A DNA stretch of 64,000 nucleotides from Ruminococcaceae bacterium UBA3751 (GCA_002371215.1 DFGL01000027.1:1-64000), one strand, 5' to 3'; numbered from the stretch's first letter, positions 8,620 through 18,251 are shown. Program-made: numbers and translations. The notes: a model not told the origin generated them from the letters alone.

Positions 8620-11600
8620 TTTTGTTTTAGCGGATTTTGTAACCGACCAAGCGGAGCAATAGATATTATTGCCCTTTTTATAATAGCTGCGCACTCTTAC
8701 ATAGTACTTTTTCTTCTTTTTCAGCTTTTTGATTGTTAGCTTTGTTTTTGACGCGCCCTTTACGGTTTTTGTTTTAGCGCCCTTAAAGTTCTTTTTAAGA
8801 CTGTATTGAACATAGTAGCCGTGGATTGTACCGCTCTGCTTTGCCCACTTAACGGTTATACTCTTTTTGCCCTTTTTAACGCTTTTAAGATTTACCCTCG
8901 TTTTAAGTATAGCACTCTCGGGTTTTGAAACGGTTGAAGAAGGTTTATTAATGACCGTTGTTCCGGAAGGCAATGACGAGGAAGTTCCAGACGACGAAGC
9001 CGAGCTGCCCTGAGTTACTATATTAATCGTTTTAGTTCCGCTGAAATTACCTTTACCGCTTATGGTATAGGTTGCGGTGCTTCCGCTTTTCACGGGAGAA
9101 GAAACCGTATAATCCGTACCGTTTTTGAGCGTTTTTCCGCCGTAGGTAAGCTTAAAGTCCGGCACTCCGTTCGTAATGGTTACGTCAGCGGTAACGCCCG
9201 TGAGAGACGCGGGATAAATACGGTATTCGAGCTTGAGCTCGCCCTCACAGCCGTTAATGCCCTCAACGGTTACGTAGGCAGTACCCGCGTTTACGTTATT
9301 GCTGTAGGATTTGATTTTATAATCTTTTCCTCTAACAAGGACAGAATCAAGATGGTTAAAGCTCGTTGGCTTGATTTCAGTGCCTGTATAGAAATACTTT
9401 GACGAGTTATCGGCAATAGTCATACCGAGCTGTTTTATATCGTATTTCTGATTAATGATATAGCCTATTCTTCTGCTGTACTGAGAACCGCCAAAGGTTC
9501 GCGAAGCCGCGCTTTCAATACCCGTTAGAATAATCTGACCGGAGGGATTATCAGTTGCGTTATAATCCATTGAGCCCGTTGACGAAGCAGTAAAATCAAC
9601 GCCTTCAACAAGCTTTACATTATAAGGAGAATAGCTTTTAATATAGTAATGAGCGCCCGTTATTCCGTTTGCCTTCAAAACTGAAGCGGGAAAATACGGA
9701 AGCGAAACGGGGTCCGGCATATTGAGGTTTGACATTTTTATTTTTTCAACCTCAAAGTCCGTTTTGTAAACTCCCGAATGGTTGCCCTTGAAAATAATAT
9801 TAACGGTATACTTTCCTATTTCCTTTGGATGGTCGTACACGGTACCGTTATCGGCAACGTACTTAATGTCAAAATCTTTTCCTTCGGAAAGATTATCATA
9901 TCCGTCATAAACGACAAGCTCTTCAGGGTACAAATCTTCGCCGCGGTAGGTTGCGCTGTGGGACATTTCAATTTCAGCATAATTTGCCAAATTCGACATA
10001 TCGAGCGGAAGAATTTTAAACTCGGGTTTATACGCGGTATTGCCCGAGCCGTAAACGTCAATTGAATAACTCAGAACGTTGCCGTTTGAATCGCGTTTAA
10101 CGTCTTTAGCAGTCAGCGACTCCGCAGAATACTCCATATTACCGTCGCCGTTATCGGGAACGAGATAAGCGAGCATAACGGTAAAATCACATGTGTGACC
10201 GTTATAGATAAAGCCTTCAACGTCAAGATAATCTACGGTTTTTTCGCCGTTTTCTTCAACGCTGAGCTCAATCTTTTTCAATGCCGAATTACCCGAATAG
10301 ATATAAGAGGAAACAACTCCTCTTTCCCCGCCGTAATTCGTAGCGCGTTTAAAAATAACACTCTGCTGAACGTCGTCAACGCGGGAGATATCAGCCTTCT
10401 TAAAGCGGTAATCGCGCTGAGAGGGATAACATTCCTCCGTGTTCCAGGTATAGAGCTGAGGCATTGCGCCCGCATATGCGGTATCAAACATCGGAGCAAG
10501 CCCGCAATGATACGGCTGCTGATGGTTCTGGTGGTTATCAATGGTACCGAAATTATAATTTGTTGTTCCGCGCAGGAAGTAATCGTAATTATTGATATCA
10601 ACCTCTTTATACGATTTTTCCGATGCGAAGGTTGTATCCACCTGGTACCACTGTCTGCCGTCGCCCGTTTCATCGTCAAGGTAAACGTAGTTCCATTCGT
10701 GCGGGTCCTTGAATTCCCTGCCGTCGGAATACTCGCCGTCAACAATATGGCAGTCAATTCCGTTATAGGTACAGAGATAGTAGAACAGCAGCGAATAGCC
10801 CTCGCAGACTGCAAGCCCCTGATTATATGCGTCTATAATCTGCTCGCCCGAAGCAACGGTTTTAGGCGTTAAATAATACTTGCTTTCGCCGCCTGCGGTT
10901 GACGTTGGGTCGCTGTCCTTAAGCAAATTGCCGTATATAGCTCCGTAAGCGGAGTGAGCAATTTTATAACGCTCGGTAGTTTTATCGTATTCGTCGTGGA
11001 ACACCGCGTTATCGTACTCAGTATTTCTGACAATAAAATCGTAAATTGTTTTAACCTTTTCATACTCAGTCATATTCGGATGAGCATTAGGATTAAGGTA
11101 CTGCTCGCCGAAGGCTCTTGCAAATTCGTTAACCTTTTCATCCCACTCGCTGCTGCCGAGATATCTTATTCCCTCCGCTTTAAAATAGAAGGGATAATAA
11201 CGGACGTTGCCCTCGGACGGAGCGTCTCCGCTATTGAGATAAGCAGTATTTCCGTATGAGCCGATACGCTCAATGGTTTTAAAGAGATAGTCGCCGTTGC
11301 CCGCATTTTCCTCGCCGAGAGTTTTGGTTGTAAGGGCGTCGCGGAAAACCCGTTCCCAAAGCTTCTGAGCAGCCTCACCGCTGGTATTCTGAGAATCGTT
11401 ATAAATATAAGCAAATGCGGGGTCGCTCGTTGCAAACCTGAATTCAAGCCTTGATTCACGGTTTTTAAAGGCAGTACGAACGCTGTTTACTACCTTTTCA
11501 TAATCCGTTTCAAAAGCGGTATCAACGCCGTCGGCAATTCTGTGGTAATACCCCTCGTCGTCAATATACGGAGAAGATGCGGCAAATACCGCAAATCCCG

Positions 11601-11658
11601 TATTTATAACCGAGATAAAAAGAGTCAGCGCCATTATTAATGATATTGTTTTTTTCAC
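8617..11658 (-). CDS. Secreted transglutaminase-like protein with Ig-like region and fibronectin III tail
   Basis: Large exported protein of unknown substrate. The start is GTG at 11658: GGAGGCG lies five bases before it and it begins a signal peptide (VKKTISLIMALTLFISVINT, cleaved near FAA). The longer open frame upstream of this codon lacks such support and contains the promoter. A transglutaminase-like core lies near residues 200-350 with Cys285 (AVCEGYS), His320 (PHEWNYV) and Asp341 (YQVDTTF), the expected triad. Several beta-rich Ig-like repeats follow (about 580-900), then a Ser/Thr/Pro-rich linker and a C-terminal fibronectin III domain with a lysine-rich KKLKKKKKYYVRVRSYY strand. It may crosslink or cleave extracellular peptide; no cell-wall anchor motif is visible. 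Confidence 0.82.
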   Translation of the reverse strand: MKKTISLIMALTLFISVINTGFAVFAASSPYIDDEGYYHRIADGVDTAFETDYEKVVNSVRTAFKNRESRLEFRFATSDPAFAYIYNDSQNTSGEAAQKLWERVFRDALTTKTLGEENAGNGDYLFKTIERIGSYGNTAYLNSGDAPSEGNVRYYPFYFKAEGIRYLGSSEWDEKVNEFARAFGEQYLNPNAHPNMTEYEKVKTIYDFIVRNTEYDNAVFHDEYDKTTERYKIAHSAYGAIYGNLLKDSDPTSTAGGESKYYLTPKTVASGEQIIDAYNQGLAVCEGYSLLFYYLCTYNGIDCHIVDGEYSDGREFKDPHEWNYVYLDDETGDGRQWYQVDTTFASEKSYKEVDINNYDYFLRGTTNYNFGTIDNHQNHQQPYHCGLAPMFDTAYAGAMPQLYTWNTEECYPSQRDYRFKKADISRVDDVQQSVIFKRATNYGGERGVVSSYIYSGNSALKKIELSVEENGEKTVDYLDVEGFIYNGHTCDFTVMLAYLVPDNGDGNMEYSAESLTAKDVKRDSNGNVLSYSIDVYGSGNTAYKPEFKILPLDMSNLANYAEIEMSHSATYRGEDLYPEELVVYDGYDNLSEGKDFDIKYVADNGTVYDHPKEIGKYTVNIIFKGNHSGVYKTDFEVEKIKMSNLNMPDPVSLPYFPASVLKANGITGAHYYIKSYSPYNVKLVEGVDFTASSTGSMDYNATDNPSGQIILTGIESAASRTFGGSQYSRRIGYIINQKYDIKQLGMTIADNSSKYFYTGTEIKPTSFNHLDSVLVRGKDYKIKSYSNNVNAGTAYVTVEGINGCEGELKLEYRIYPASLTGVTADVTITNGVPDFKLTYGGKTLKNGTDYTVSSPVKSGSTATYTISGKGNFSGTKTINIVTQGSSASSSGTSSSLPSGTTVINKPSSTVSKPESAILKTRVNLKSVKKGKKSITVKWAKQSGTIHGYYVQYSLKKNFKGAKTKTVKGASKTKLTIKKLKKKKKYYVRVRSYYKKGNNIYCSAWSVTKSAKTK

Positions 11659-11694
11659 GGTATCGCCTCCAATCAGACAGAATTTTACATATAC

Positions 11695-11723
11695 ATTATA
11701 GCATATTGTTAATAAATTGTAAA
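11695..11723 (-). promoter_or_regulatory. Sigma-A promoter of the transglutaminase-like gene
   Basis: TTTACA (11723-11718), 17 bases, TATAAT (11700-11695) on the minus strand, 37 bases before the GTG start. Confidence 0.85.
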
Positions 11724-11732
11724 CAATAATAT

Positions 11733-11764
11733 ATAAAAAATAAGAGGGCGGAAGCACCGCCCTC
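11733..11764 (-). terminator. Rho-independent terminator of the LCAT-like gene
   Basis: On the minus strand GAGGGCGG-tgctt-CCGCCCTC is followed by TTATTTTTTAT, 10 bases after the stop codon of the lipase-like gene. Confidence 0.85.
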
Positions 11765-11774
11765 CGACTGTTAT

Positions 11775-13271
11775 TTATACGTTGGTTAACGCCTGGTTTT
11801 CGTCGCCCTTTACAAACTGAGTATAGCCGTATTTTTTCTTAACCGCTTTAAGGTTGTACTTAACCTTTCCGCAGGCAAGCTGAGCTATGAATTTTGAAGC
11901 GTCCGTTCCGCTCTTGAACTGCATATGCTGAATATCACGGATAAACCAGGTGCTGTTTGGAAGAATACAGGTTTTTGCGTTGATAACCTTATCGGGAGAA
12001 ACATACTTGCCCTTTGCCTTTTTGCCCTTGAGCTTTGAGCCGTAATTTGCTACGGTTGCGCCGCCTGAAGAACGGCAGGTATCAATAAGACCGTCAATAT
12101 GATTCTTAGCCTTTGAGGTTACGGGGATACCGGGCTCGCCGTAATTGGCGATAATTGCAATCTGAACGCCCTTCTTCTTTAAGAATTTAACGTTCTTTTT
12201 GAATCTGCCCTGGATTTTATGGTAACGCTTAATCTTTTTATAAAGACCGCTCTTTTTATCAAGAAGCCCTATTCTGCTTGCATTTTTAACAGCCTTGCCG
12301 TAAACGTCGTGCGGAATACACTCCCAAAGCGCGGGTATGTAGCCAATCCACGGAAGGATAACGTCCGTGCAGAGCTTATTGATGAACTTCTCGTTTTTAC
12401 TCAGATGAGCAAGATTTTCGGCTGCTATACCAACCCTGATATCGCCGAGCGCCTTAACAACCTTCATAATTGTCTGCTGAGTAGAGCCCGGGTTCGCCGT
12501 CTGCATTCCCTCAAGGTATGAGAGAACCTGCTTTTTGTTGATTTTGAAATCAAGCGCGTAGCATCTCGTTACGTCAACGCCGCACATTGCGGGGTCAACG
12601 AAGAGGTAACGGCTGACGTCGTTCTTTTTCTTATAAGCGTCCATATAACAGCTGAGAACGGAGCCGCCGAGAGAACAGCCTACAAGGGCAACCTTTTTAG
12701 CGCCCGTGCGCTTTTTAACATTTTTAACGAATTTACGAAGGCCTTTAGCGGATTTATAAATATCCTGACGCCAGTCGTAATTATAGGTATAAACGTTCTT
12801 TGCGCCGTGGGTGAGGCAGAGCTCTCTTACAAGAGCAGGCTCGGAAATTTCAGCGTTTTTCCAGTAACTCTTATGCTTTGACATAGGAGCTGTCCAGTAA
12901 TTTTTAATTCCCTGACCCGCTTTGATATTGCCGTTTTTATCAGCGTTGAACTTTTCACCCGCGGGAACAACCATTGCGTTGAACTTATCAAGAAGAGCCA
13001 TATAATCGGCGCTTTTTTCAGTTGAAAGGAGCTTGATGAGTTCGCCGAGAAGGTCAGTATTCTTTAAAATATCCGTTGCTTCGCCGAGCCCGAAGGTTTT
13101 GATTTCAGCCTCGTTATCCTTACCTATGTTTTCATAAACAGCGCTTCCGCCAACGCCGTGAACGAGGATTACGGGAGTAACCTGTTCCTTAGCGAAGGCA
13201 ACGCTTACGCTTGAAAGCATAAGAACAAGAGTAAGAGCAAAGCAAAGTATTTTAGTAATTCTTTTTTTCAT
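11775..13271 (-). CDS. Secreted LCAT-like alpha/beta hydrolase (putative lipase/acyltransferase)
   Basis: Exported serine hydrolase of 498 residues. A signal peptide covers residues 1-27 (ends VAFA-KE). VILVHGVGGSAV (33-44) is the oxyanion-hole segment, YNYDWRQD (163-170) is the YDWR motif typical of lecithin:cholesterol acyltransferase/phospholipase relatives, and GCSLGG places the nucleophile at Ser200. A late His in DIQHMQF is the probable catalytic His. The likely substrate is a lipid ester, but it could be another acyl ester. The ribosome binding site AAGGAG precedes the ATG. It follows the GH3 beta-glucosidase gene by 25 bases on the same strand, so the two probably share a transcript ending at the terminator at 11733-11764. 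Confidence 0.82.
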   Translation of the reverse strand: MKKRITKILCFALTLVLMLSSVSVAFAKEQVTPVILVHGVGGSAVYENIGKDNEAEIKTFGLGEATDILKNTDLLGELIKLLSTEKSADYMALLDKFNAMVVPAGEKFNADKNGNIKAGQGIKNYWTAPMSKHKSYWKNAEISEPALVRELCLTHGAKNVYTYNYDWRQDIYKSAKGLRKFVKNVKKRTGAKKVALVGCSLGGSVLSCYMDAYKKKNDVSRYLFVDPAMCGVDVTRCYALDFKINKKQVLSYLEGMQTANPGSTQQTIMKVVKALGDIRVGIAAENLAHLSKNEKFINKLCTDVILPWIGYIPALWECIPHDVYGKAVKNASRIGLLDKKSGLYKKIKRYHKIQGRFKKNVKFLKKKGVQIAIIANYGEPGIPVTSKAKNHIDGLIDTCRSSGGATVANYGSKLKGKKAKGKYVSPDKVINAKTCILPNSTWFIRDIQHMQFKSGTDASKFIAQLACGKVKYNLKAVKKKYGYTQFVKGDENQALTNV

Positions 13272-13296
13272 TTATAATTCTCCTTGGAGTTAATGC

Positions 13297-15750
13297 TTAG
13301 ATAGATTTGAGAAGCTTCGGAAGTCTGCCGATTGTACCGCCGAGGCGCCAGAATATCTTACTGAAGCCTACGAAGCTTGACTGGTCGTCATTAAGCATCA
13401 TAAGAAGACCTTCTGCCTGTGCCTCCGAGAACGCGCCCATTGACATTGCAACGAAGTTACGGATTGGAATCTGAGTTGCCATAGCGGCAAGCATCTTACC
13501 GTCGCCGTTTGCGTCTGAGCCCATTTTGCTCATAATGCCTTCAATCATTCTGCAGAGCCTGCCGCCCCACTTTGTATGCCTTGCATCATTAAGGCAGCAA
13601 TACTTATCAATCTTCTTTGATTCATCAATATCGGGGCTCGGAAGAGTTCCGTAAACAGCTGCGAAATCATCACGCGTAATACCCGCAACGTTGTTATAGT
13701 AGTTAGGAGCAGTTGCTCTGTAATCGGGGATTTCCGCGTCAACAGTACCCTCAACGGTAACAGTCTTTGTAAGTCTGATATCCGCGCTTGAAGCACCAAC
13801 GAGAATATCGAATTCACCGCTTTCAACGAACCAGTCGTTTGTATTTACGTTAAAGAATGCGAAGGCTCTCTTATCAAGTTCAAGAGAAACTTCCTTCTCC
13901 TCGCCTGCTTTAAGAAATACCTTCTTGAACGCGCGGAGTTCCTTAACGGGACGGTAAATCGTGCTTTCCTTATCGGCAACGTAGAGCTCGGCAACCTCTG
14001 CGCCGTCTCTGTCGCCAGTATTTTTAATCTTAAAGGTAACGGTAAGAGTATCCGTATCCTTAATGCTGTCGGCAGAAACTGCGATATCGCTGTACTCAAA
14101 GGTTGTATACGAAAGGCCGTAGCCGAACGGGAATACAACGTCCTTGCCAGCTGCGTCGTAATATCTGTAGCCGATGAATACGCTCTCTCTGTGTTCTGAG
14201 GTAACGGGACCGCCCGGATAGTAACCGAAGGTCGGGTTATCCTCAAACGAAGCGGGATAGGTTTCGCTCGTTTTACCCGAGGGATTAACCTCACCGGTAA
14301 GAATTCTTGCAACGGCAATACCCGTTGCCTGTCCGCCGAGACCTGAATTGAGAAGTCCCTTAACCTTGCCGAGCCACGGCATACGAACTACCGAGCCGCC
14401 TGCAAGAACAACAACCGTATTCGGATTAGCTTCAACAATCTTGTCAACAAGAGCGTTGTGGCTCTTGGGCATATCTATATCAATTCTGTCGTATCCTTCG
14501 CCTTCAAATTCCTCTGTAAGACCAACGAATACAACGGCAACGTCAGCAGCCTTAGCAGCAGCCTCAGCCTCTGCGAAGAGCTCCTCGTTAACCTCATCCT
14601 TGGTCTTTTCATAGCCGCGGGCGTAAGTAACGTCAACGCCGAGCTTCTGAAGATTTTCAAGAGCGTTGTCAAGCTTAGTCGGGTTAATAACGGATGAACC
14701 TGCGCCCTGGAAACGCGGTGCGCTTGCAAGCTCGCCGATAACCGCAACCTTAGCGCCTTCCTTAAGCGGAAGAACAGCGTCGTCATTTTTAAGGAGTTGC
14801 ATTGAGCCCTCTGCAATTCTTGCAGCGATTTCGTGGTGAGCCTCAGCGTCAAATTCGTGGTCGCTTTCAAGAGCGGGCTTGGACTTAACGATAAGGTCAA
14901 CAACGGCGTCAACGCGTTCATCAAGAACTGCCTCGTCAAGCTCGCCGTTTTTAACAGCAGCGATTATCTTCTTTGTATTGAGCGGACCTGAGGTAGGCAT
15001 TTCAAGGTCCGTACCGTTCTTTAAGCCGGGAATACGGTCAACCGAAGCACCCCAGTCAGTAACGATTAAGCCCTTAAAGCCCCATTCGTCCCTTAAGATT
15101 TCCTGCTGGGTATGATAATTCTCAGAAGCATAAACGCCGTTAATTCTGTTATAAGCGTTCATAACAGTCCACGGCTGCGCCTCTTTAACCGCAATCTCAA
15201 ACGCAGGAAGATAGATTTCGCGAAGGGTACGCTCGTCAATAATCTCATCAAGAACCATACGGAACGCTTCCTGAGAGTTAGCGCAGAAATGCTTAAGCGA
15301 AGTACCTACGCCCTTTGACTGAACGCCGTTAATGATAGCGGCTGAGCACTTACCTGCAAGAAGCGGGTCCTCGCTGAAATACTCAAAGTTACGTCCGCAA
15401 ACGGGAGAACGCTTGATATTGGTACCTGGTCCGAGAATAGTTGAAACCTTCTCATGCAGACATTCCTGACCCATAGCCTCGCCTGCTTTTTCAAGCAGCT
15501 CAGGGTCCCAGGAACAGGAGGAGGTTGCTGCGGGCGGGAAGCAGGTTGCCGGAACGGAATTTCCGAGGCCTATACCCGAGGAAGCCTTCTTATCCTTATT
15601 CTGCTTGCGCAGACCGTGAGGGCCGTCAGTAATCATAATCTGCGGGAGACCGAGCTCCTCAGATGATTCAAGGTGCCAGTAATCATAACCTGACACAAAT
15701 GCAGCCTTCTGCTCAAGGCTCATTTTTTCAATAATCTCTGGGTGTTTCAT
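13297..15750 (-). CDS. Glycoside hydrolase family 3 beta-glucosidase, cytoplasmic
   Basis: Two-domain GH3 enzyme of 817 residues, likely releasing glucose from beta-glucosides. There is no signal peptide, so it acts on imported oligosaccharides. Domain 1 has ITDGPHGLR (40-48), GRNFEYFSEDP (119-129), KHF (153-155) and nucleophile Asp232 in IVTDWGAS. Domain 2 begins near 310 with LLKND and holds GEGYDRIDIDMP. A fibronectin III-like domain covers about 560-660 (ELYVADKES, VELYV-type strand). About 120 further residues (from about 695), without a domain I recognise, contain a hydrophobic stretch around IRNFVAMSMGAFS. AAAGGAG precedes the ATG and a promoter lies close upstream. Confidence 0.93.
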   Translation of the reverse strand: MKHPEIIEKMSLEQKAAFVSGYDYWHLESSEELGLPQIMITDGPHGLRKQNKDKKASSGIGLGNSVPATCFPPAATSSCSWDPELLEKAGEAMGQECLHEKVSTILGPGTNIKRSPVCGRNFEYFSEDPLLAGKCSAAIINGVQSKGVGTSLKHFCANSQEAFRMVLDEIIDERTLREIYLPAFEIAVKEAQPWTVMNAYNRINGVYASENYHTQQEILRDEWGFKGLIVTDWGASVDRIPGLKNGTDLEMPTSGPLNTKKIIAAVKNGELDEAVLDERVDAVVDLIVKSKPALESDHEFDAEAHHEIAARIAEGSMQLLKNDDAVLPLKEGAKVAVIGELASAPRFQGAGSSVINPTKLDNALENLQKLGVDVTYARGYEKTKDEVNEELFAEAEAAAKAADVAVVFVGLTEEFEGEGYDRIDIDMPKSHNALVDKIVEANPNTVVVLAGGSVVRMPWLGKVKGLLNSGLGGQATGIAVARILTGEVNPSGKTSETYPASFEDNPTFGYYPGGPVTSEHRESVFIGYRYYDAAGKDVVFPFGYGLSYTTFEYSDIAVSADSIKDTDTLTVTFKIKNTGDRDGAEVAELYVADKESTIYRPVKELRAFKKVFLKAGEEKEVSLELDKRAFAFFNVNTNDWFVESGEFDILVGASSADIRLTKTVTVEGTVDAEIPDYRATAPNYYNNVAGITRDDFAAVYGTLPSPDIDESKKIDKYCCLNDARHTKWGGRLCRMIEGIMSKMGSDANGDGKMLAAMATQIPIRNFVAMSMGAFSEAQAEGLLMMLNDDQSSFVGFSKIFWRLGGTIGRLPKLLKSI

Positions 15751-15796
15751 TGCAAAACTCCTTTCAAATTTAGATTTTGTTAATAAATCAGTTAAT

Positions 15797-15825
15797 ATTA
15801 TACAATAAACAAATCAATTTGTCAC
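15797..15825 (-). promoter_or_regulatory. Sigma-A promoter of the GH3 beta-glucosidase gene
   Basis: GTGACA (15825-15820), 17 bases, TATAAT (15802-15797) on the minus strand, 47 bases before the ATG. No obvious catabolite-control (cre) palindrome was seen beside it by eye. Confidence 0.8.
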
Positions 15826-15861
15826 TATTTTTTATAAAAAAACTATAAATTAACTAATTAT

Positions 15862-16374
15862 TTATACTTCCGTATTACTAAACACGATTTCAATTTTTGC
15901 GCTGTTGACTGCAAGTTTCTTAATATCTCCGGACTTTGAGGCGGTAAGAACGAATTCCCCCGCAGAGATTATTCCCGAAAACACAAGCTCTCCGTCAGAC
16001 ACTTTTGACTCCGCATCAGTAAGAGAATTAAAGACCTCGTACATCAGCACGGCAGGATTTAAGGGGGTTATTTTTTCAGCGGGAAACTCCCTTTTCATAC
16101 TGCCCTTAGTAAAGGTTACCGCCCTGCCATCGCACCTTATAACCATTCCCGCGGCGGCTGTATCAATGGGGGTAACGCTGAGAAAATCAGCCGTTTTAGT
16201 TACCTTGCAGCTATACTTAAAATCGCCGAAAGTTACTGACGCATTCGATGTGAAATCCGTTTTCAGCTCAGGCGTATATACCTTTGTACTGCACGACGAC
16301 AGCAACGCCGAAAGCAATATAAACAGGAGGGCAAGACAGCCCTCCCTGAATTTTTGGTTATTATTGTTTTTCAT
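15862..16374 (-). CDS. Putative lipoprotein of unknown function
   Basis: Small exported lipoprotein of 170 residues. The ATG at 16374 (MKNNNNQKF...) is preferred over an upstream in-frame TTG at 16395 because it gives a normal type II signal: charged start, hydrophobic LALLFILLSALLS and lipobox LLSSC with the cysteine near residue 28. The ribosome binding site is weak (GTGAG), and the gene lies just after nnrE/D, so translational coupling is likely. The mature part is beta-rich with no recognised domain. It resembles in general style the small lipoproteins seen near wall or sporulation genes, but no function can be assigned. Confidence 0.72.
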   Translation of the reverse strand: MKNNNNQKFREGCLALLFILLSALLSSCSTKVYTPELKTDFTSNASVTFGDFKYSCKVTKTADFLSVTPIDTAAAGMVIRCDGRAVTFTKGSMKREFPAEKITPLNPAVLMYEVFNSLTDAESKVSDGELVFSGIISAGEFVLTASKSGDIKKLAVNSAKIEIVFSNTEV

Positions 16375-16387
16375 ATGTATCAGCTCA

Positions 16388-17899
16388 CTACTCAAATTCG
16401 GACATTAAAGCACCGAGCCGTTCTGTCATATCGCTGACAAGCATCCCTCTTTCGCTTAGCTCACGGGCGGTTATATCGCCGCATAGCCCGTGGATATACA
16501 CAGCTGCTTTAGCCGCTTCATAGAGAGGTATTCCCTGCGCGGCAAAGGCGCCGAGCATACCGCTGAGCATATCGCCGCTTCCGCCCATAGCCATTCCGAG
16601 ATTGCCGGTTGTATTTACAAATACCGAGTATCCGTCCGTAACAACGGTATTTGCGCCTTTTAATACAAGTATTATTCCGTTCTCCTTCGCAAAAGCTTTT
16701 GCTGTATTTATTCTGTCTGCCTGTATCTCGGCAACTTGTTTTGATATGAGCCTTGCCATCTCGCCGGGATGGGGCGTGAGAACAACGGGCGCTTTAATAT
16801 CCCTAAGAATAGATATGCTCATATTCAGCGAATTTATACCGTCAGCGTCAATAATTAACGGACAATTTGCATTTTCGCAAACCGCTTTGACAACTGCGGC
16901 GGTATCCTCGTTATTACCGATTCCGCAGCCTATAACGATTGAATCCGCCCACGGTAAGTCCTTGATTATTCCCGCAACGGCGGAGGCTGAAAAGGTTCCC
17001 TCCTCCGTTTCGTATACGGGGTTGAATACGGGCTGGGTAAGATGCGCTGCGGCAAGAGGATAAGCCGAGGCGGGAACGGTGAGTTTTACAAGCCCTGCGC
17101 CGCTTCTGAGCGCAGCTTTTGTTGCAATAACCGCCGCGCCGAACATACGAAAGCTGCCGCAGATATTAAGCTGATGCCCGAAGCTGCCCTTATTGGCGTT
17201 TTTATCTCGCTTTTTAAAGAGTTTTTTTATATCCTCTTTTTCAACGGTTTCGGCATATTCCTCCTCATAGCAATCATCGGGTATACCGATATTTACGGTA
17301 ACCGTTTCTCCGCAAAAAGAATTTGAGGGAGGAAGAACGTGGGCGAATTTAAGGGTTGAAACGGCTATAGTAAAATCTGCTCTTACGCAGTTTTTACACA
17401 CCGCGCCCGTCGTTGAATCCGTTCCGCTCGGGGTATCGACTGAGATAACCGTAGCAGAGCTTTTTTTGAGCGCCTCAAAGACGCTGTCAAACGGGGCGCG
17501 CGGCTCACCGTGAAAGCCTATGCCGAACATAGTATCAACTACGAAATCCGCTTTCAAAACGGATCCGTCGTCTGAAACATAATTTTTAACGGGAACGCCG
17601 CTTTCAAGCGCCTGCTTATAGTACATAAGCGGCTCGTCAATTGAAGGCGATTTATCGCAGAGGATTATTTCAGCGTTTGCGCCGTAAGCGTTCAGAAGGC
17701 GCGCGATAACAAAACCGTCGCCCGCATTTTTGCCGTTGCCGCAAAGAACGCTTACGGTTTTGTTTTTCATATCATATTTTTCCGTCATCGCTTCAAAGCA
17801 GGCTGTACCCGCTTTGAGCATAAGCTCAGCCTCGGTTGAATAGCGCTCAAAGCAGAGGCTTTCAACGCGGCGAATCTGGTCAGTTGTCAGTATTCTCAT
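16388..17899 (-). CDS. nnrDE: Bifunctional NAD(P)H-hydrate epimerase / ADP-dependent dehydratase
   Basis: Repairs damaged NAD(P)HX. The N-terminal YjeF_N epimerase domain (about 1-210) shows CGNGKNAGDGFVIARLLNAYG and VDTPSGTDSTTG. The C-terminal ribokinase-like dehydratase domain (about 220-503) shows GSFGHQLNICGS, VVLTPHPGEMARL and AMGGSGDMLSGMLGAFAAQG, the nucleotide-binding and catalytic signatures. The 503-residue fused form is common in bacteria. It ends 14 bases beyond the preferred start of the downstream lipoprotein gene and lies 43 bases downstream of acpS, separated by a GC-rich hairpin repeat. Confidence 0.95.
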   Translation of the reverse strand: MRILTTDQIRRVESLCFERYSTEAELMLKAGTACFEAMTEKYDMKNKTVSVLCGNGKNAGDGFVIARLLNAYGANAEIILCDKSPSIDEPLMYYKQALESGVPVKNYVSDDGSVLKADFVVDTMFGIGFHGEPRAPFDSVFEALKKSSATVISVDTPSGTDSTTGAVCKNCVRADFTIAVSTLKFAHVLPPSNSFCGETVTVNIGIPDDCYEEEYAETVEKEDIKKLFKKRDKNANKGSFGHQLNICGSFRMFGAAVIATKAALRSGAGLVKLTVPASAYPLAAAHLTQPVFNPVYETEEGTFSASAVAGIIKDLPWADSIVIGCGIGNNEDTAAVVKAVCENANCPLIIDADGINSLNMSISILRDIKAPVVLTPHPGEMARLISKQVAEIQADRINTAKAFAKENGIILVLKGANTVVTDGYSVFVNTTGNLGMAMGGSGDMLSGMLGAFAAQGIPLYEAAKAAVYIHGLCGDITARELSERGMLVSDMTERLGALMSEFE

Positions 17900-17911
17900 A
17901 TTGTTCCTTTT

Positions 17912-17941
17912 TTGCGGGAGGGCGCATAGCCCCTCCCCTAC
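17912..17941. repeat. GC-rich hairpin repeat (type C) between acpS and nnrDE
   Basis: Plus-strand GGGAGGG-cgcatagc-CCCTCCC followed by CTACA. The same theme (GGG-rich stem ending in CCCTACA) occurs at 3124-3152, 3028-3052, 8519-8543 and, without the CTACA tail, 45911-45933. Confidence 0.6.
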
Positions 17942-17942
17942 A

Positions 17943-18251
17943 TTACCACAAAATTACCGTTGCGATGGCTGTATCGCCGTCGTGAGATATGGATAAATCG
18001 CTGTTTTCAACATCCTTAAGATACGGCTTGCCGAGTTCGTCGTGGGCGATTTCAATTGTGTTTAGCCTTCTTTCAATACCTACGCCGAGCGCCTTGAGGT
18101 ATGCTTCTTTTGCTGCGTAAAGCCCTGCAAAGCTCTGGGGAGATTTACAGTATTCAAGCTCAGCGGGAGTATAAACTCTCTCCCTGAAATGCTCGTTCTG
18201 ACAGGCGCGCTCAACGCGGTGAATTCTTATTATATCAGTACCTATTTTCAT
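17943..18251 (-). CDS. acpS: Holo-[acyl-carrier-protein] synthase
   Basis: Transfers 4'-phosphopantetheine from CoA to acyl carrier protein for fatty-acid synthesis. The 102-residue protein is slightly short for the ~120-residue family. It shows the diagnostic N-terminal GTDIIRIHRV with the metal-binding Asp, RVYTPAELEYC, and FAGLYAAKEAYLKALG with the catalytic Glu and Lys, followed by LSISHDGDTAIATV. Its start overlaps the stop of the upstream GH2 gene by 4 bases (ATGA), indicating coupled translation. Confidence 0.94.
   Translation of the reverse strand: MKIGTDIIRIHRVERACQNEHFRERVYTPAELEYCKSPQSFAGLYAAKEAYLKALGVGIERRLNTIEIAHDELGKPYLKDVENSDLSISHDGDTAIATVILW

Noticed and set aside
8617..8640. 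Cell-wall sorting signal at the end of the transglutaminase-like protein
   Set aside because: The C-terminus is a lysine-rich fibronectin III end with no LPxTG motif or membrane helix.
11659..11757. N-terminal extension of the transglutaminase-like protein
   Set aside because: The region contains the promoter, and GTG at 11658 has a strong ribosome binding site and starts a proper signal peptide.
13545..14940. Long antisense open frames inside the GH3 beta-glucosidase, groEL and foldase genes
   Set aside because: They lack ribosome binding sites and promoters, have low-complexity Leu/Arg/Ser-rich translations, and mirror the codon use of the real genes.
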